From: Cyanobacteria bacterium OH_CBrB_359
Lineage (GTDB): Bacteria; Cyanobacteriota; Vampirovibrionia; Gastranaerophilales; Gastranaerophilaceae
Assembly: GCA_023433065.1 (NCBI GenBank)
Contig: JAEZET010000004.1
Location: forward strand, 1-64,000
Direction of reading: 5' to 3'
Length of the DNA stretch: 64,000 nt
The notes beneath the pieces are model-generated. The model was not told the DNA's origin and did not search any database. It was given only the letters and a program-made list of their open reading frames with translations. Made by a program: the position numbers and the translations under genes. Of this stretch, positions 52,221-60,817 are shown piece after piece. Each line of letters begins with the position of its first letter. Position 1 is the stretch's first letter.

Positions 52221-53303
52221 ATGAAAATAATGGTTGGAATGTCAGGCGGTGTTGATTCATCCGTTGCAGCGTTGCTTTTAAAGGAAGAAGGGCATGAAGT
52301 TATAGGGGCGACTATGTCCATTTGGGATAAAAATAAAAAACTCCCGTCATTAGCGTCAGGAACGTGTAAAGATGCTTGCTATGGTCCTAATGAGGCTGAG
52401 GATATTGAAGCCGCAAGACATATATGCAGTGAAATAGGTATTGAATACTATGTTTTTGACTGTGTTGAGCAGTATGAAAAAATTGTTCTTGATAATTTTA
52501 AGAAAGAATATTTATCAGGAAGAACCCCAAATCCTTGTATTTGGTGCAATAGCCTGATTAAATTCGATGTATTGCCCTTTATTGCTAAAAAATCAGGGCT
52601 TGAATTCGATAAATTTGCTACAGGACACTATGCAAGGGTTATTTTTGATGAAAAAATCCAAAGATTTACTTTGAGAAAAGGAATAAACCCTAAAAAAGAC
52701 CAGTCTTACTTTATTTACAGGCTACGTCAGGATCAGCTTGCAAATATTATAATGCCTTTGGGCTCTTATACAAAAGAACAAATCCGTAAAATTGCTAAAG
52801 ATAAAGGTCTTACAGTTCATGATAAACCCGATAGTCAGGATTTTTACGGAGGAGACTACAATGAACTTTTGGGAATAAGCCCTAAGGAAGGCAATATCGT
52901 GGATTTGAAAGGTAATATCCTTGGAAAGCATCAGGGGGTTTGGAATTATACAATCGGACAGAGAAAAGGCATTGGTATAGCGCATGAATCACCGCTTTAT
53001 GTTATAAAATTAGACAGCGAAAAAAATGAGCTCGTTGTCGGTGAAATTGATAATACATTTAAAAAATCCTTGACGGCTATTGATATAAATTGGGTTTCTG
53101 TCGATAAAATTACAGAAGAAAAAGAAGTCAGCGTTAAATACCGCTCTGCTCAAACTCCTGTTGAAGCTGTTATAAAGCCATTTAATGGGGATGTTATAGT
53201 AGAATTTAAAGAGTACCAAAAATCAATAGCACCGGGACAATCTGTTGTTTTTTATGATGATGACCTGTTATTAGGCGGCGGAATTATCGAAAAAGTTAAT
53301 TAG
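52221..53303 (+). CDS. mnmA: MnmA-like tRNA 2-thiouridylase lacking the usual second cysteine
   Basis: 360 residues of the MnmA family, which makes s2U34 in tRNA. The PP-loop is MSGGVDSSVAALLL, the first catalytic site is GRTPNPCIWCNSLIKF, and ATGHYAR, KDQSYFIYRL and NYTIGQRKGIGIAHE are all present. The canonical second cysteine, in a DSQxICF-like motif, is replaced: the sequence reads KPDSQDFYGGDYNELL. Such a protein may transfer sulfur by another route, for example from the co-encoded ThiS thiocarboxylate, or belong to a divergent subfamily. It starts 2 bp after thiS. Confidence 0.88.
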   Translation: MKIMVGMSGGVDSSVAALLLKEEGHEVIGATMSIWDKNKKLPSLASGTCKDACYGPNEAEDIEAARHICSEIGIEYYVFDCVEQYEKIVLDNFKKEYLSGRTPNPCIWCNSLIKFDVLPFIAKKSGLEFDKFATGHYARVIFDEKIQRFTLRKGINPKKDQSYFIYRLRQDQLANIIMPLGSYTKEQIRKIAKDKGLTVHDKPDSQDFYGGDYNELLGISPKEGNIVDLKGNILGKHQGVWNYTIGQRKGIGIAHESPLYVIKLDSEKNELVVGEIDNTFKKSLTAIDINWVSVDKITEEKEVSVKYRSAQTPVEAVIKPFNGDVIVEFKEYQKSIAPGQSVVFYDDDLLLGGGIIEKVN

Positions 53304-53315
53304 AAAGGTTGTTTG

Positions 53316-54059
53316 ATGTCTGTAACACTTGATGAACAAAAGATTTTAGAGCGTTTTAACAGAAATATTCTTATAGAAAAAGTTTCTGAAGAAGGGCAGT
53401 TTAAATTATTGAATTCAAAAGTCCTTGTAGCGGGTGCGGGAGGGCTGGGTTCTACTGTTTTAGCGAATCTTGCCGCTATCGGCATCGGGACTATAGGAAT
53501 TATAGACAATGACAGGCTCGAGCTTTCTAATTTAAACAGGCAATATATCCATAAATATTCTAATTTAGGCAAAGCAAAAGTTGAAAGCGCTCAAAGCTGG
53601 CTCAGAGAGTTTAATCCTGATATTAATGTTAATACCCACGAGCTGCGTCTTGATGAAAATAATTATAATGCTATAGTTGAAGACTATGATTTGATTGTAG
53701 ATTGTTTCGACAGCTACAAGTCAAAATTTTTGCTTAACGAAATTGCAGTAAAAACAGGTAAAACATTAATCCATGGCGGTGTGACAGAGTTTTTCGGGCA
53801 GGTTACGGTTATTGTGCCCGGTAAAACCGCTTGTTTAAGGTGTATTTTGGGTGATATTGATACAAGTGCTTATGTTATAAAAGGGGTGTTAAGTCCTGCT
53901 GTTGCAACAATTGCGGCGATTGAATCTATGGAAGTTTTAAAAAATATTCTAGGTATAGGCGAAACTCTTGAAAACAGGCTATTAAGCTATGACGGATTAA
54001 ATATGAAATTTAAAACAATGAATATTGATAAAAATCCAAAATGTTCATTATGTGGTTGA
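53316..54059 (+). CDS. ThiF/MoeB/HesA-type adenylyltransferase
   Basis: 247 residues. The ATP site is VAGAGGLGSTVLANLAAIGIG with DNDRLELSNLNRQYI. The acceptor-binding core includes DCFDSYKSKFLLNE and GQVTVIVPG, and the zinc site is formed by CLRC and CSLC. It activates the C-terminal glycine of a ubiquitin-like sulfur carrier, here presumably the ThiS two genes upstream. The start is ATG 53316 behind AGAAAGG; the preceding TTG adds one codon only. It overlaps convergent bioB by 12 bp. Confidence 0.92.
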   Translation: MSVTLDEQKILERFNRNILIEKVSEEGQFKLLNSKVLVAGAGGLGSTVLANLAAIGIGTIGIIDNDRLELSNLNRQYIHKYSNLGKAKVESAQSWLREFNPDINVNTHELRLDENNYNAIVEDYDLIVDCFDSYKSKFLLNEIAVKTGKTLIHGGVTEFFGQVTVIVPGKTACLRCILGDIDTSAYVIKGVLSPAVATIAAIESMEVLKNILGIGETLENRLLSYDGLNMKFKTMNIDKNPKCSLCG

Positions 54060-54986
54060 GACTGTTTTGCCTAGTGATTTAACAAGGTTTTTGTCGTATT
54101 CAGGTGTGGTGCCTGTAGTTGTCAGGTAATTCCCTACAAGAAGAGCATTAATACCTGCTTTTAGACCTAATTTTTGATATTCTTCAGAAAATCTTGTTGT
54201 TCTTCCGCCTGCGTATCTTAAAAGTGCTCTAGGCATTGCAATTCTGAATATACAGATAGTTCTCAAAACTTCTTCTTCATCAATTTCTGATTTAGCGTTT
54301 TCTAAAGGTGTTCCTTCAATAGGGTTTAAAATATTAATAGGCACTGATTTCGGGTTGAGTTCAGACAATTCCAAAGCCATTTCAACTCTCTGTTCTCTTG
54401 TTTCTCCCATGCCTAAAATAACACCGCAGCAGGCTTCAATGCCGTATTTTTGCAATAGTTTAACGGTATTTATTCTTTCCTTAAAGTCATGTGTAGTACA
54501 GATTTCTCTGTGGTAAGATTCTGCGGTATTTATATTATGGTTAAATCTTTCAACACCGGCTTCTTTAAGCTTTTTGACCTGTTCTTCAGATAAAATCCCC
54601 AGAGAACAGCAAGAGTGAAGTCCTTCAATGTTTGTAACTTTTTTAATCATATTTAATATAACTTTAAATTCTTCATCTGTAGGGGCTTTTCCTGATGTTA
54701 CTATGCAAAACCTTGTCGCGCCGTTTTCTTTTGCGCTTAATGCCGCTTTTTCCACTTCTTCAACAGGCAACAGCGGATGTATTTCTATTTTGGCTTTGTT
54801 ATGTGCGCTTTGAGAGCAGTATTTACAGTTTTCATTGCATTTTCCTGTTTTTGCACTGATAATGCTGCAAAATTCGATTTCATTTTCAAAATTTTCTTCA
54901 GTTATTTTAGCCGATATTTCGATTAATTCTTCTATTGGCTTTTTGTATAATTCCAGCAACTGTGCCCTTTTATCATTGTTTGTCAT
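54048..54986 (-). CDS. bioB: Biotin synthase
   Basis: 312-residue radical SAM enzyme. The CX3CX2C motif is C50-C54-C57 (GKCNENCKYCSQSAH). The auxiliary-cluster region includes HSCCSLG, FNHNINTAE, CCGVILGMGET, and RYAGGRTT near the C-terminus. It inserts sulfur into dethiobiotin, providing the cofactor of AccB encoded at 5.9 kb. It is a single gene, convergent with the ThiF-like gene and divergent from the Rrf2 regulator. Confidence 0.95.
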   Translation of the reverse strand: MTNNDKRAQLLELYKKPIEELIEISAKITEENFENEIEFCSIISAKTGKCNENCKYCSQSAHNKAKIEIHPLLPVEEVEKAALSAKENGATRFCIVTSGKAPTDEEFKVILNMIKKVTNIEGLHSCCSLGILSEEQVKKLKEAGVERFNHNINTAESYHREICTTHDFKERINTVKLLQKYGIEACCGVILGMGETREQRVEMALELSELNPKSVPINILNPIEGTPLENAKSEIDEEEVLRTICIFRIAMPRALLRYAGGRTTRFSEEYQKLGLKAGINALLVGNYLTTTGTTPEYDKNLVKSLGKTVSTT

Positions 54987-55069
54987 ATTATTTATGCTCT
55001 CCTGAGTGCTATTTTAGTTTAGCAAAAAGACGGTTAAATTGAAAATTTTAAAATATTTTTATAATCCCA

Positions 55070-55104
55070 TTGACTTTTTAAAATATAAATGGTATATTAG
55101 TACC
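55070..55104 (+). promoter_or_regulatory. Promoter and candidate Rrf2 operator
   Basis: TTGACT (55070-55075), a 17-bp spacer and TATATT (55093-55098). The -10 is embedded in the palindrome GGTATATTAGTACC (GGTA-N6-TACC, 55091-55104). A regulator bound there would block transcription. The related TGGTA...GTACCA pair before the ferredoxin gene supports autoregulation by the Rrf2 protein. Confidence 0.5.
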
Positions 55105-55127
55105 AGTTAGTTAATTAAAGAAAAATT

Positions 55128-55532
55128 ATGTCAGGAACAATTTTAAAAATATCAGAAGCTGCTTCATTGGCATTGCATTCAATGATAATTCTGGCTAAGA
55201 ATCAGAACAGACTTGTTTCTGTTAAAGAAATAGCACAGGAGCTTGATGTAAGCGCTAATCATCTTTCAAAAGTTATGCAAAGACTCAATAAAGCAGGTTT
55301 AATAGATTCAATCAAAGGCTACAACGGTGGATTTAAGCTTATTGAAAAGCCCGAAAACATTAATTTTCTAAAGATTTATGAGCTAATTGACGGAAAGTTG
55401 TCCGATTGCAGTTGTCTATTGTCAAAACATCATTGTAAGGGTGATTGCATTCTCTCTGACCTTGTTGTTTCAGTCAATAAACAGGTTAGAGATAAATTTG
55501 AAAAAACAAAATTATCAGAGTTTGTAAAGTAA
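55128..55532 (+). CDS. Rrf2-family transcriptional regulator, probably Fe-S
   Basis: 134 residues. The winged helix is VSVKEIAQELDVSANHLSKVMQRLNKAGLI with the wing GYNGGF. The cluster-ligand region holds C94, C96, C103 and C107 (DCSCLLSKHHCKGDC), four cysteines where most Rrf2 proteins have three. Such proteins sense NO, redox or iron-sulfur state. The downstream ferredoxin and hybrid-cluster protein genes, a nitrosative-stress pair, are the probable targets. Confidence 0.9.
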   Translation: MSGTILKISEAASLALHSMIILAKNQNRLVSVKEIAQELDVSANHLSKVMQRLNKAGLIDSIKGYNGGFKLIEKPENINFLKIYELIDGKLSDCSCLLSKHHCKGDCILSDLVVSVNKQVRDKFEKTKLSEFVK

Positions 55533-55543
55533 AATTTTTTGCC

Positions 55544-55566
55544 TGGTAATAAGTAAATAAGTACCA
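55544..55566 (+). promoter_or_regulatory. Second candidate Rrf2 site before the ferredoxin gene
   Basis: TGGTA (55544-55548) and TACCA (55562-55566) form an inverted repeat spaced by 13. AGTACCA with following TT is shared with the upstream site. It lies 23 bp before the ferredoxin start. Confidence 0.35.
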
Positions 55567-55588
55567 ATTTATTAAAAGGAGAACAAAT

Positions 55589-56395
55589 ATGAAAAGAGAT
55601 ATTATAACAATAGATGAAGATAAATGTAATGGTTGTGGGGATTGTGTACCCGGATGTCCTGAGGGGGCACTTCAAATTATTGACGGGAAAGCAAGGCTTG
55701 TTAGTGATTTATTTTGTGACGGACTTGGAGCCTGTATCGGTGAATGCCCTACAGGTGCTTTAAAAATTGAAAAAAAAGAGGCTGAGCCATATGATGAATT
55801 CAAGGCGATGGAAAATGTTGTAAAGGGCGGTGAAAATGTAATTAAAGCGCACTTAAAGCATTTAAAAGATCATGGTGAAAAGACTTTTTTGTCGCAGGCA
55901 ATGGAGTATTTGGAAAAGAATAATATTTCAGTTCCGGATTTTGATGAAAAAACAGCATGTAATTGTCCGAGTACAATGAATAAAGCAATTAAAAGAGAGG
56001 CGAAAACTTCTGAAACCGCTATCTTGACGCCTGAGCTCAATAACTGGCCTATTCAACTTGCTCTTATGAATCCTGATTCTGATTATTTATACAATGCAGA
56101 TTTAGTGATTTCAGCTGATTGTGCGCCGTTTAGCTACCCTAATTTCCATCAGAAATTTTTAAAAGGCAAAGTGCTAATGATGCTTTGCCCGAAGCTTGAT
56201 AAGAATATAGATGCTTATATAGACAAGCTGAGTTATATCTTTGAGAGTAAAAATATTCAGTCGATTACAATTGTCCATATGGAAGTTCCATGTTGCTCTG
56301 GAATAGAAATAATAGTTAAAAGGGCTTTAGAAAAAGCTCAAAAAATAATAACCATTAAAGATTACACAATATCTATTTCGGGTGAATTAATATAG
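55589..56395 (+). CDS. 2[4Fe-4S] ferredoxin with C-terminal domain, Hcp partner
   Basis: 268 residues. The N-terminal bacterial ferredoxin has CNGCGDCVPGCPEGA and the second set CDGLGACIGECPTGA. A helical linker follows. The C-terminal domain (~115-268) has further cysteines (ACNCPST, ADCAPF, LCPKLDKN, VPCCSG) and may hold another cluster. This protein type accompanies hybrid-cluster protein genes in anaerobes and is thought to pass electrons to Hcp. It is 14 bp before hcp, with the ribosome site AAAAGGAGAAC. Confidence 0.88.
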   Translation: MKRDIITIDEDKCNGCGDCVPGCPEGALQIIDGKARLVSDLFCDGLGACIGECPTGALKIEKKEAEPYDEFKAMENVVKGGENVIKAHLKHLKDHGEKTFLSQAMEYLEKNNISVPDFDEKTACNCPSTMNKAIKREAKTSETAILTPELNNWPIQLALMNPDSDYLYNADLVISADCAPFSYPNFHQKFLKGKVLMMLCPKLDKNIDAYIDKLSYIFESKNIQSITIVHMEVPCCSGIEIIVKRALEKAQKIITIKDYTISISGELI

Positions 56396-56409
56396 AAAAG
56401 GAGAAATTT

Positions 56410-57975
56410 ATGAAAATGTTTTGTTTTCAATGTGAACAAACAGCAAAAGGCGAAGGGTGCCAGATTGCGGGAGTTTGCGGCAAACAGCCTTCAAGTGCGG
56501 GTTTGCAGGATGAGATTCTTGCAAGAATTAAAGAAATTGCTTTTTATTTAAATGCAGCAGGTTATGAAAATTATCATGATAAAAACATTGATAAAGCTAT
56601 GATAGAGGCACTTTTTACGACAGTCACAAATGTTAACTTTGATGATAAAAGCCTTTCGGAGGTTAAGAATAAATTGCAGCTATATGCGGATACTTTAAAA
56701 AATAAAGTAAATGTGCCATATTCTCCTCTTCCTGTTTCTGTCGATGAAAGAAAGCAGATTTTGGGCGAGGATAAACATTCTTTACAGGAAATAATTATGT
56801 ACGGATTAAAAGGAGTGGCGGCATATTATGACCATTCTTTAATTTTGGGTTTTGAAGAGGAAGACGTTGTAAAAGGTTTTTGGGATTTGCTAAATGTATT
56901 AAACAATCCTGATTTATCTTTGGAAGAGCTTTTTTCTTACGTTCTTAAAACAGGAGAGCTTAATTACAAGGTAATGGAACTCTTGGATAAGGCTAATACA
57001 AGTACTTATGGTCATCCAATACCGACAAAAGTCAGAATTACACCTGTTAAAGGGAAAGCAATACTTGTCTCGGGACATGATTTAAAAGATTTAGAAGAAA
57101 TATTAAAACAGACTGAAGGTAAAGGTATTAACGTCTATACGCATGGGGAGATGCTTCCTTGTAATGCTTATCCGGGGCTCAAGAAGTACAAGCACCTTAT
57201 TGGAAATTATGGTTCTGCGTGGCAAAACCAGCTAAAAGAATTTAAAGAATTTCCCGGAGCTATTATCATGACGACAAATTGCATTCAAAATCCTGGTGGA
57301 TACATCGATAGGATATTCACAAATGGGCTTGTAGGTTGGCCGAATGTTGTCCATATTAAAAATAATGATTTTTCTCCTGCAATTGAAAAAGCACTTGAAT
57401 TAGAAGGGTTTAAGGAAGATGAGCCCGAAAGATATATTACTATCGGGTATGCAAGGAACAGCGTACTTTCTGCTGCCCCTCAAATAGTTGAAGCTGTTAA
57501 AAGCGGAAAAATAAAGCACTTCTTTCTTATAGGAGGCTGTGACGGTGCAAGATTAGGTAGAGATTATTATACTGTCTTTGCGGAAAAATTGCCGAAAGAT
57601 TGTGTTATTTTAACTCTTGCATGTGGAAAATACAGATTTAATAAAATCGATTTTGGAGAAATAGAAGATATCCCCAGACTTTTAGATGTAGGGCAGTGTA
57701 ATGATACTTATTCTGCAATTAAAATAGCGATGGGATTGGCTGAAGTTTTCCAAACCGACATTAACAGTTTGCCTTTATCTATGATCTTATCCTGGTATGA
57801 GCAGAAAGCTGTAGCAGTTTTACTTACTTTGTTATATCTTGGCGTGGAAAACATAAGGCTTGGACCTTCTCTTCCAGCCTTTGTATCTCCAAATGTTTTA
57901 AATCTCCTGGTAGAGAAATATAAAATAAAACCTATAACTACGCCTGATAACGATATAAAAGATATTTTGGGCTAA
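56410..57975 (+). CDS. hcp: Hybrid-cluster protein (hydroxylamine/NO reductase)
   Basis: 521 residues. The N-terminal cysteines C5, C8, C17 and C23 (CX2CX8CX5C) are the class I spacing of strict anaerobes. The hybrid-cluster ligands are spread over THGEMLPC, TTNCIQNP, LIGGCDGARLGRDYY, ACGKYRFN and GQCNDTYSA. Hcp reduces NO (and hydroxylamine in vitro) and protects against nitrosative stress. It is co-transcribed with the ferredoxin, likely under Rrf2 control. Confidence 0.95.
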   Translation: MKMFCFQCEQTAKGEGCQIAGVCGKQPSSAGLQDEILARIKEIAFYLNAAGYENYHDKNIDKAMIEALFTTVTNVNFDDKSLSEVKNKLQLYADTLKNKVNVPYSPLPVSVDERKQILGEDKHSLQEIIMYGLKGVAAYYDHSLILGFEEEDVVKGFWDLLNVLNNPDLSLEELFSYVLKTGELNYKVMELLDKANTSTYGHPIPTKVRITPVKGKAILVSGHDLKDLEEILKQTEGKGINVYTHGEMLPCNAYPGLKKYKHLIGNYGSAWQNQLKEFKEFPGAIIMTTNCIQNPGGYIDRIFTNGLVGWPNVVHIKNNDFSPAIEKALELEGFKEDEPERYITIGYARNSVLSAAPQIVEAVKSGKIKHFFLIGGCDGARLGRDYYTVFAEKLPKDCVILTLACGKYRFNKIDFGEIEDIPRLLDVGQCNDTYSAIKIAMGLAEVFQTDINSLPLSMILSWYEQKAVAVLLTLLYLGVENIRLGPSLPAFVSPNVLNLLVEKYKIKPITTPDNDIKDILG

Positions 57976-58003
57976 GTGCAATCTTCTAAATATTAGTTAA
58001 CTT

Positions 58004-58036
58004 AAACAGGTTGTTTTAAATAAAAACAACCTGTTT
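58004..58036 (+). terminator. Strong hairpin after hcp
   Basis: A 14-bp perfect stem (AAACAGGTTGTTTT at 58004-58017, AAAACAACCTGTTT at 58023-58036), 5-nt loop, 29 bp past the hcp stop. The trailing U-tract is short (TTTG), so termination may be leaky into hydF. Confidence 0.6.
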
Positions 58037-58104
58037 GAATGTGGTATGATTAATAAAAATGGAATATTTAATTTTTTCTGAAATTATTTAATGAAAGGCA
58101 ATTC

Positions 58105-59337
58105 ATGCAAAATACTCCAAAAGGAATGAGGCTTCATATAGGAATTTTTGGCAAAAGAAATGTAGGTAAGTCAAATATTTTAAATGCTTTGACTAAACAA
58201 AACATTTCTATAGTATCTGAAATCGCAGGTACCACTACAGATCCTGTTGAAAAATCTATGGAACTTTTACCTCTAGGTCCTGTAGTTTTTGTTGATACTG
58301 CTGGAATCGATGACGAGGGAAAATTAGGTGAGCTTCGTGTTCAAAAAACAGCGAAAATATTTGACAGGACAGATTTGGCTTTGATTATTTCAGAGCAATC
58401 AGGATGGAGCAGTTTTGAGAAAGAACTTTTTGAGGAGTTTAAAAAAAGAAAAATTCCTGTAATTGCTGTTTGTAATAAATCGGATTTGGGCATGATTTCT
58501 GAAGAGAAATTAAATGAAATTAAGGATTTAAAGGTTGAATATGTTATTACATCAGCCCAAACAGGCTTTGGCATTGATATTTTGAAACAAAAGCTTATTG
58601 ATAATGCCCCTGAAGATTTTATTAATTCTTCTTCTATAGCAGCAGATTTAATTCCGGCAGGTGAACTTGCGGTTTTGGTAGTCCCGATTGATTTAGAAGC
58701 ACCCAAAGGCAGGCTGATTCTGCCTCAGGTCCAAACAATCAGGGATTTGCTTGATAATGATTCTATGGTTATGGTTGTTAAAGAGAGGGAATTGAAAGCG
58801 GCCTTAGATAGATTGAATAAGCCTCCTCACATTGTTATTACTGACTCTCAGGCATTTTTGAAAGTGTCTGCGGATGTGCCTAAAAATGTCAAGCTTACCT
58901 CTTTTTCAATCCTTTTTGCAAGATTCAAGGGAGAATTGAATGAATTTGTAAGAGGAGCTGTTGCGATTGAAAATTTAAAACCCGGTGATAAAGTTTTGGT
59001 TTGTGAATCCTGCACCCACCATGCCATAGGTGATGACATAGGGAGAGTCAAAATACCTCGCTGGTTAACCCAATATGTCGGAGGAAAGCTTGAATTTATA
59101 CATTATGCGGGGCATGATTTTCCTGAAAACATTTCAGATTATAAGCTTATAATACATTGTGGCGCCTGCATGACTAACAGACGGGAGATTTTATCAAGGA
59201 TTATACGCTCTAAAAAGGCCAAGGTTCCTATTACAAATTACGGGCTTGCAATTGCCTATTCATTGGGAATTTTTGAAAGAGCATTAGAGCCTTTTCCTTT
59301 GGCTAAACAAATTTATGATGAATGTAAAAGGCAGTGA
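58105..59337 (+). CDS. hydF: [FeFe]-hydrogenase maturation GTPase HydF
   Basis: 410 residues. The GTPase domain (~1-175) has FGKRNVGKSNILNAL, the switch TTTDPVEKSMEL, DTAGIDDEG and NKSD. A dimerisation domain follows. The C-terminal cluster domain has CTHH (near 303) and HCGACM (near 352), the CxHx(n)HCxxC pattern that binds the scaffold [4Fe-4S]. HydF assembles the diiron subcluster made by HydE/HydG before delivery to the hydrogenase. Its stop overlaps the next gene (GTGA). hydG is 36 kb away. Confidence 0.95.
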   Translation: MQNTPKGMRLHIGIFGKRNVGKSNILNALTKQNISIVSEIAGTTTDPVEKSMELLPLGPVVFVDTAGIDDEGKLGELRVQKTAKIFDRTDLALIISEQSGWSSFEKELFEEFKKRKIPVIAVCNKSDLGMISEEKLNEIKDLKVEYVITSAQTGFGIDILKQKLIDNAPEDFINSSSIAADLIPAGELAVLVVPIDLEAPKGRLILPQVQTIRDLLDNDSMVMVVKERELKAALDRLNKPPHIVITDSQAFLKVSADVPKNVKLTSFSILFARFKGELNEFVRGAVAIENLKPGDKVLVCESCTHHAIGDDIGRVKIPRWLTQYVGGKLEFIHYAGHDFPENISDYKLIIHCGACMTNRREILSRIIRSKKAKVPITNYGLAIAYSLGIFERALEPFPLAKQIYDECKRQ

Positions 59338-60746
59338 AAATAATGACTTTTAGAGAAGAAAAAGACTTTTTAGGCGCAAAAAATATTCCTTCAGATGCAT
59401 TTTGGGGGATTAACAGTTTAAGGTCACTTGAGAATTTTTCTTTGTCAGGATATAAGACTCATAACTGCTTCATAAAAGCGTTAGGATATGTCAAAAAAGC
59501 CTGCATTTTAACTGTGAAAGACCTTGAGATTTGGGATAATAAAAAAACTGATGCAATAATATCAGCTTGCGACGTTTTAATTGAGGGTAAGCTTGATGAG
59601 CAGATAATCGTTGACCCGATGCAGGGAGGTGCCGGGACTTCATTAAATATGAATATCAATGAAGTCATTGCTAATTATGCACTTGGGCTTTTGGGTTATA
59701 AAAAAGGTCAGTATGAGATTATTGACCCTATTGAAGATGTTAATATTTATCAGTCTACTAATGACGTTTATCCTACAGCCTTAAAAATTGCTTCAATAAT
59801 GCTTTTAAAAGAGCTTGAAAAAAAAGTTGTTTCTCTTCAGGAAAGCTTTGAGGACAAAGAAAAAGAGTTTGCTGGTATTGTAAAAATCGCAAGAACACAG
59901 CTTATTGATGCCGTTCTTGTTACTTTGGGTAAAGAATTTTCGGCTTATGCTGAAGCGATATCGAGAGACAGGTGGCGGATATATAAGTGTGAAGAGCGCT
60001 TAAGAGTCGTGAATATAGGTGGGACAGCTGTAGGTACAGGTATAAGCGCTCCTCGAAAATTTATTTTCGGTGTAATTGAGCATTTAAGAGATTTAACGGG
60101 TATTGGGCTTGCAAGAGCAGAAAATCTGGTCGAAAATACCCAGAATTGGGATGCTTTTGCAGAAGTTTCAGGTATTTTAAAAGCCCATGCAACAAACATC
60201 ATAAAAATATCTAATGATTTGAGGCTTTTAAACTCTGGTCCTGATGCGGGTTTGTCTGAGATAATTCTTCCATCAAGGCAAGTCGGTTCATCTATTATGC
60301 CGGGGAAAGTGAATCCGGTAATCCCTGAAGCTGCTGCTCAGGTCGGGATAAAGGTACTTGGCAATGATGTTATTATTAATCAATGTATTTCTATGGGGCA
60401 ACTTGAGCTTAATCAATTTGCGCCTTTGATTGCTTTTTCTTTTCTGGAGACATTGGAGCTCCTTATAAACGCAAATGAAATGCTTGTTGCAAACTGCATA
60501 AAAGGTATAAAAGCAAATGAAGATAAAATTAAATCCACTTTGGATAAAAGTTATGCAACATTGACGGCTCTTATCCCGAGATTGGGTTATAAAAAAGTTA
60601 CTGAAATTGTTTCAAAAGCTAGGGAAAGTTCTTTAAATGTTAAAGAATTTATTGTTAAAAATAATATACTTACGGAAGAAGATTATGACTATTTGACTTC
60701 TCCGGAAGCGGTTTTGTCATTAGGTCAGAAAGACTTGAGTTTATAA
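59334..60746 (+). CDS. aspA: Aspartate ammonia-lyase
   Basis: 470 residues of the aspartase/fumarase superfamily. The three family motifs are visible: QGGAGTSLNMNINEVIANYA, NIGGTAVGTGI with YQSTNDVYPTA, and the flexible SS loop GSSIMPGKVNPVIPE. It deaminates aspartate to fumarate and ammonia. The start is GTG 59334, overlapping the hydF stop; ATG 59343 is an alternative. Ammonia-lyases of this kind recur beside hydrogenase maturases in anaerobes, where a link to H-cluster assembly has been suggested but its basis is not clear to me. Confidence 0.93.
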   Translation: MKIMTFREEKDFLGAKNIPSDAFWGINSLRSLENFSLSGYKTHNCFIKALGYVKKACILTVKDLEIWDNKKTDAIISACDVLIEGKLDEQIIVDPMQGGAGTSLNMNINEVIANYALGLLGYKKGQYEIIDPIEDVNIYQSTNDVYPTALKIASIMLLKELEKKVVSLQESFEDKEKEFAGIVKIARTQLIDAVLVTLGKEFSAYAEAISRDRWRIYKCEERLRVVNIGGTAVGTGISAPRKFIFGVIEHLRDLTGIGLARAENLVENTQNWDAFAEVSGILKAHATNIIKISNDLRLLNSGPDAGLSEIILPSRQVGSSIMPGKVNPVIPEAAAQVGIKVLGNDVIINQCISMGQLELNQFAPLIAFSFLETLELLINANEMLVANCIKGIKANEDKIKSTLDKSYATLTALIPRLGYKKVTEIVSKARESSLNVKEFIVKNNILTEEDYDYLTSPEAVLSLGQKDLSL

Positions 60747-60817
60747 TTTTTTTATTACAAATTGTAAAATTTATCCGAAAAGGGGTATTTTTAATTCTTT
60801 ACCGCTATTTTATAGGT

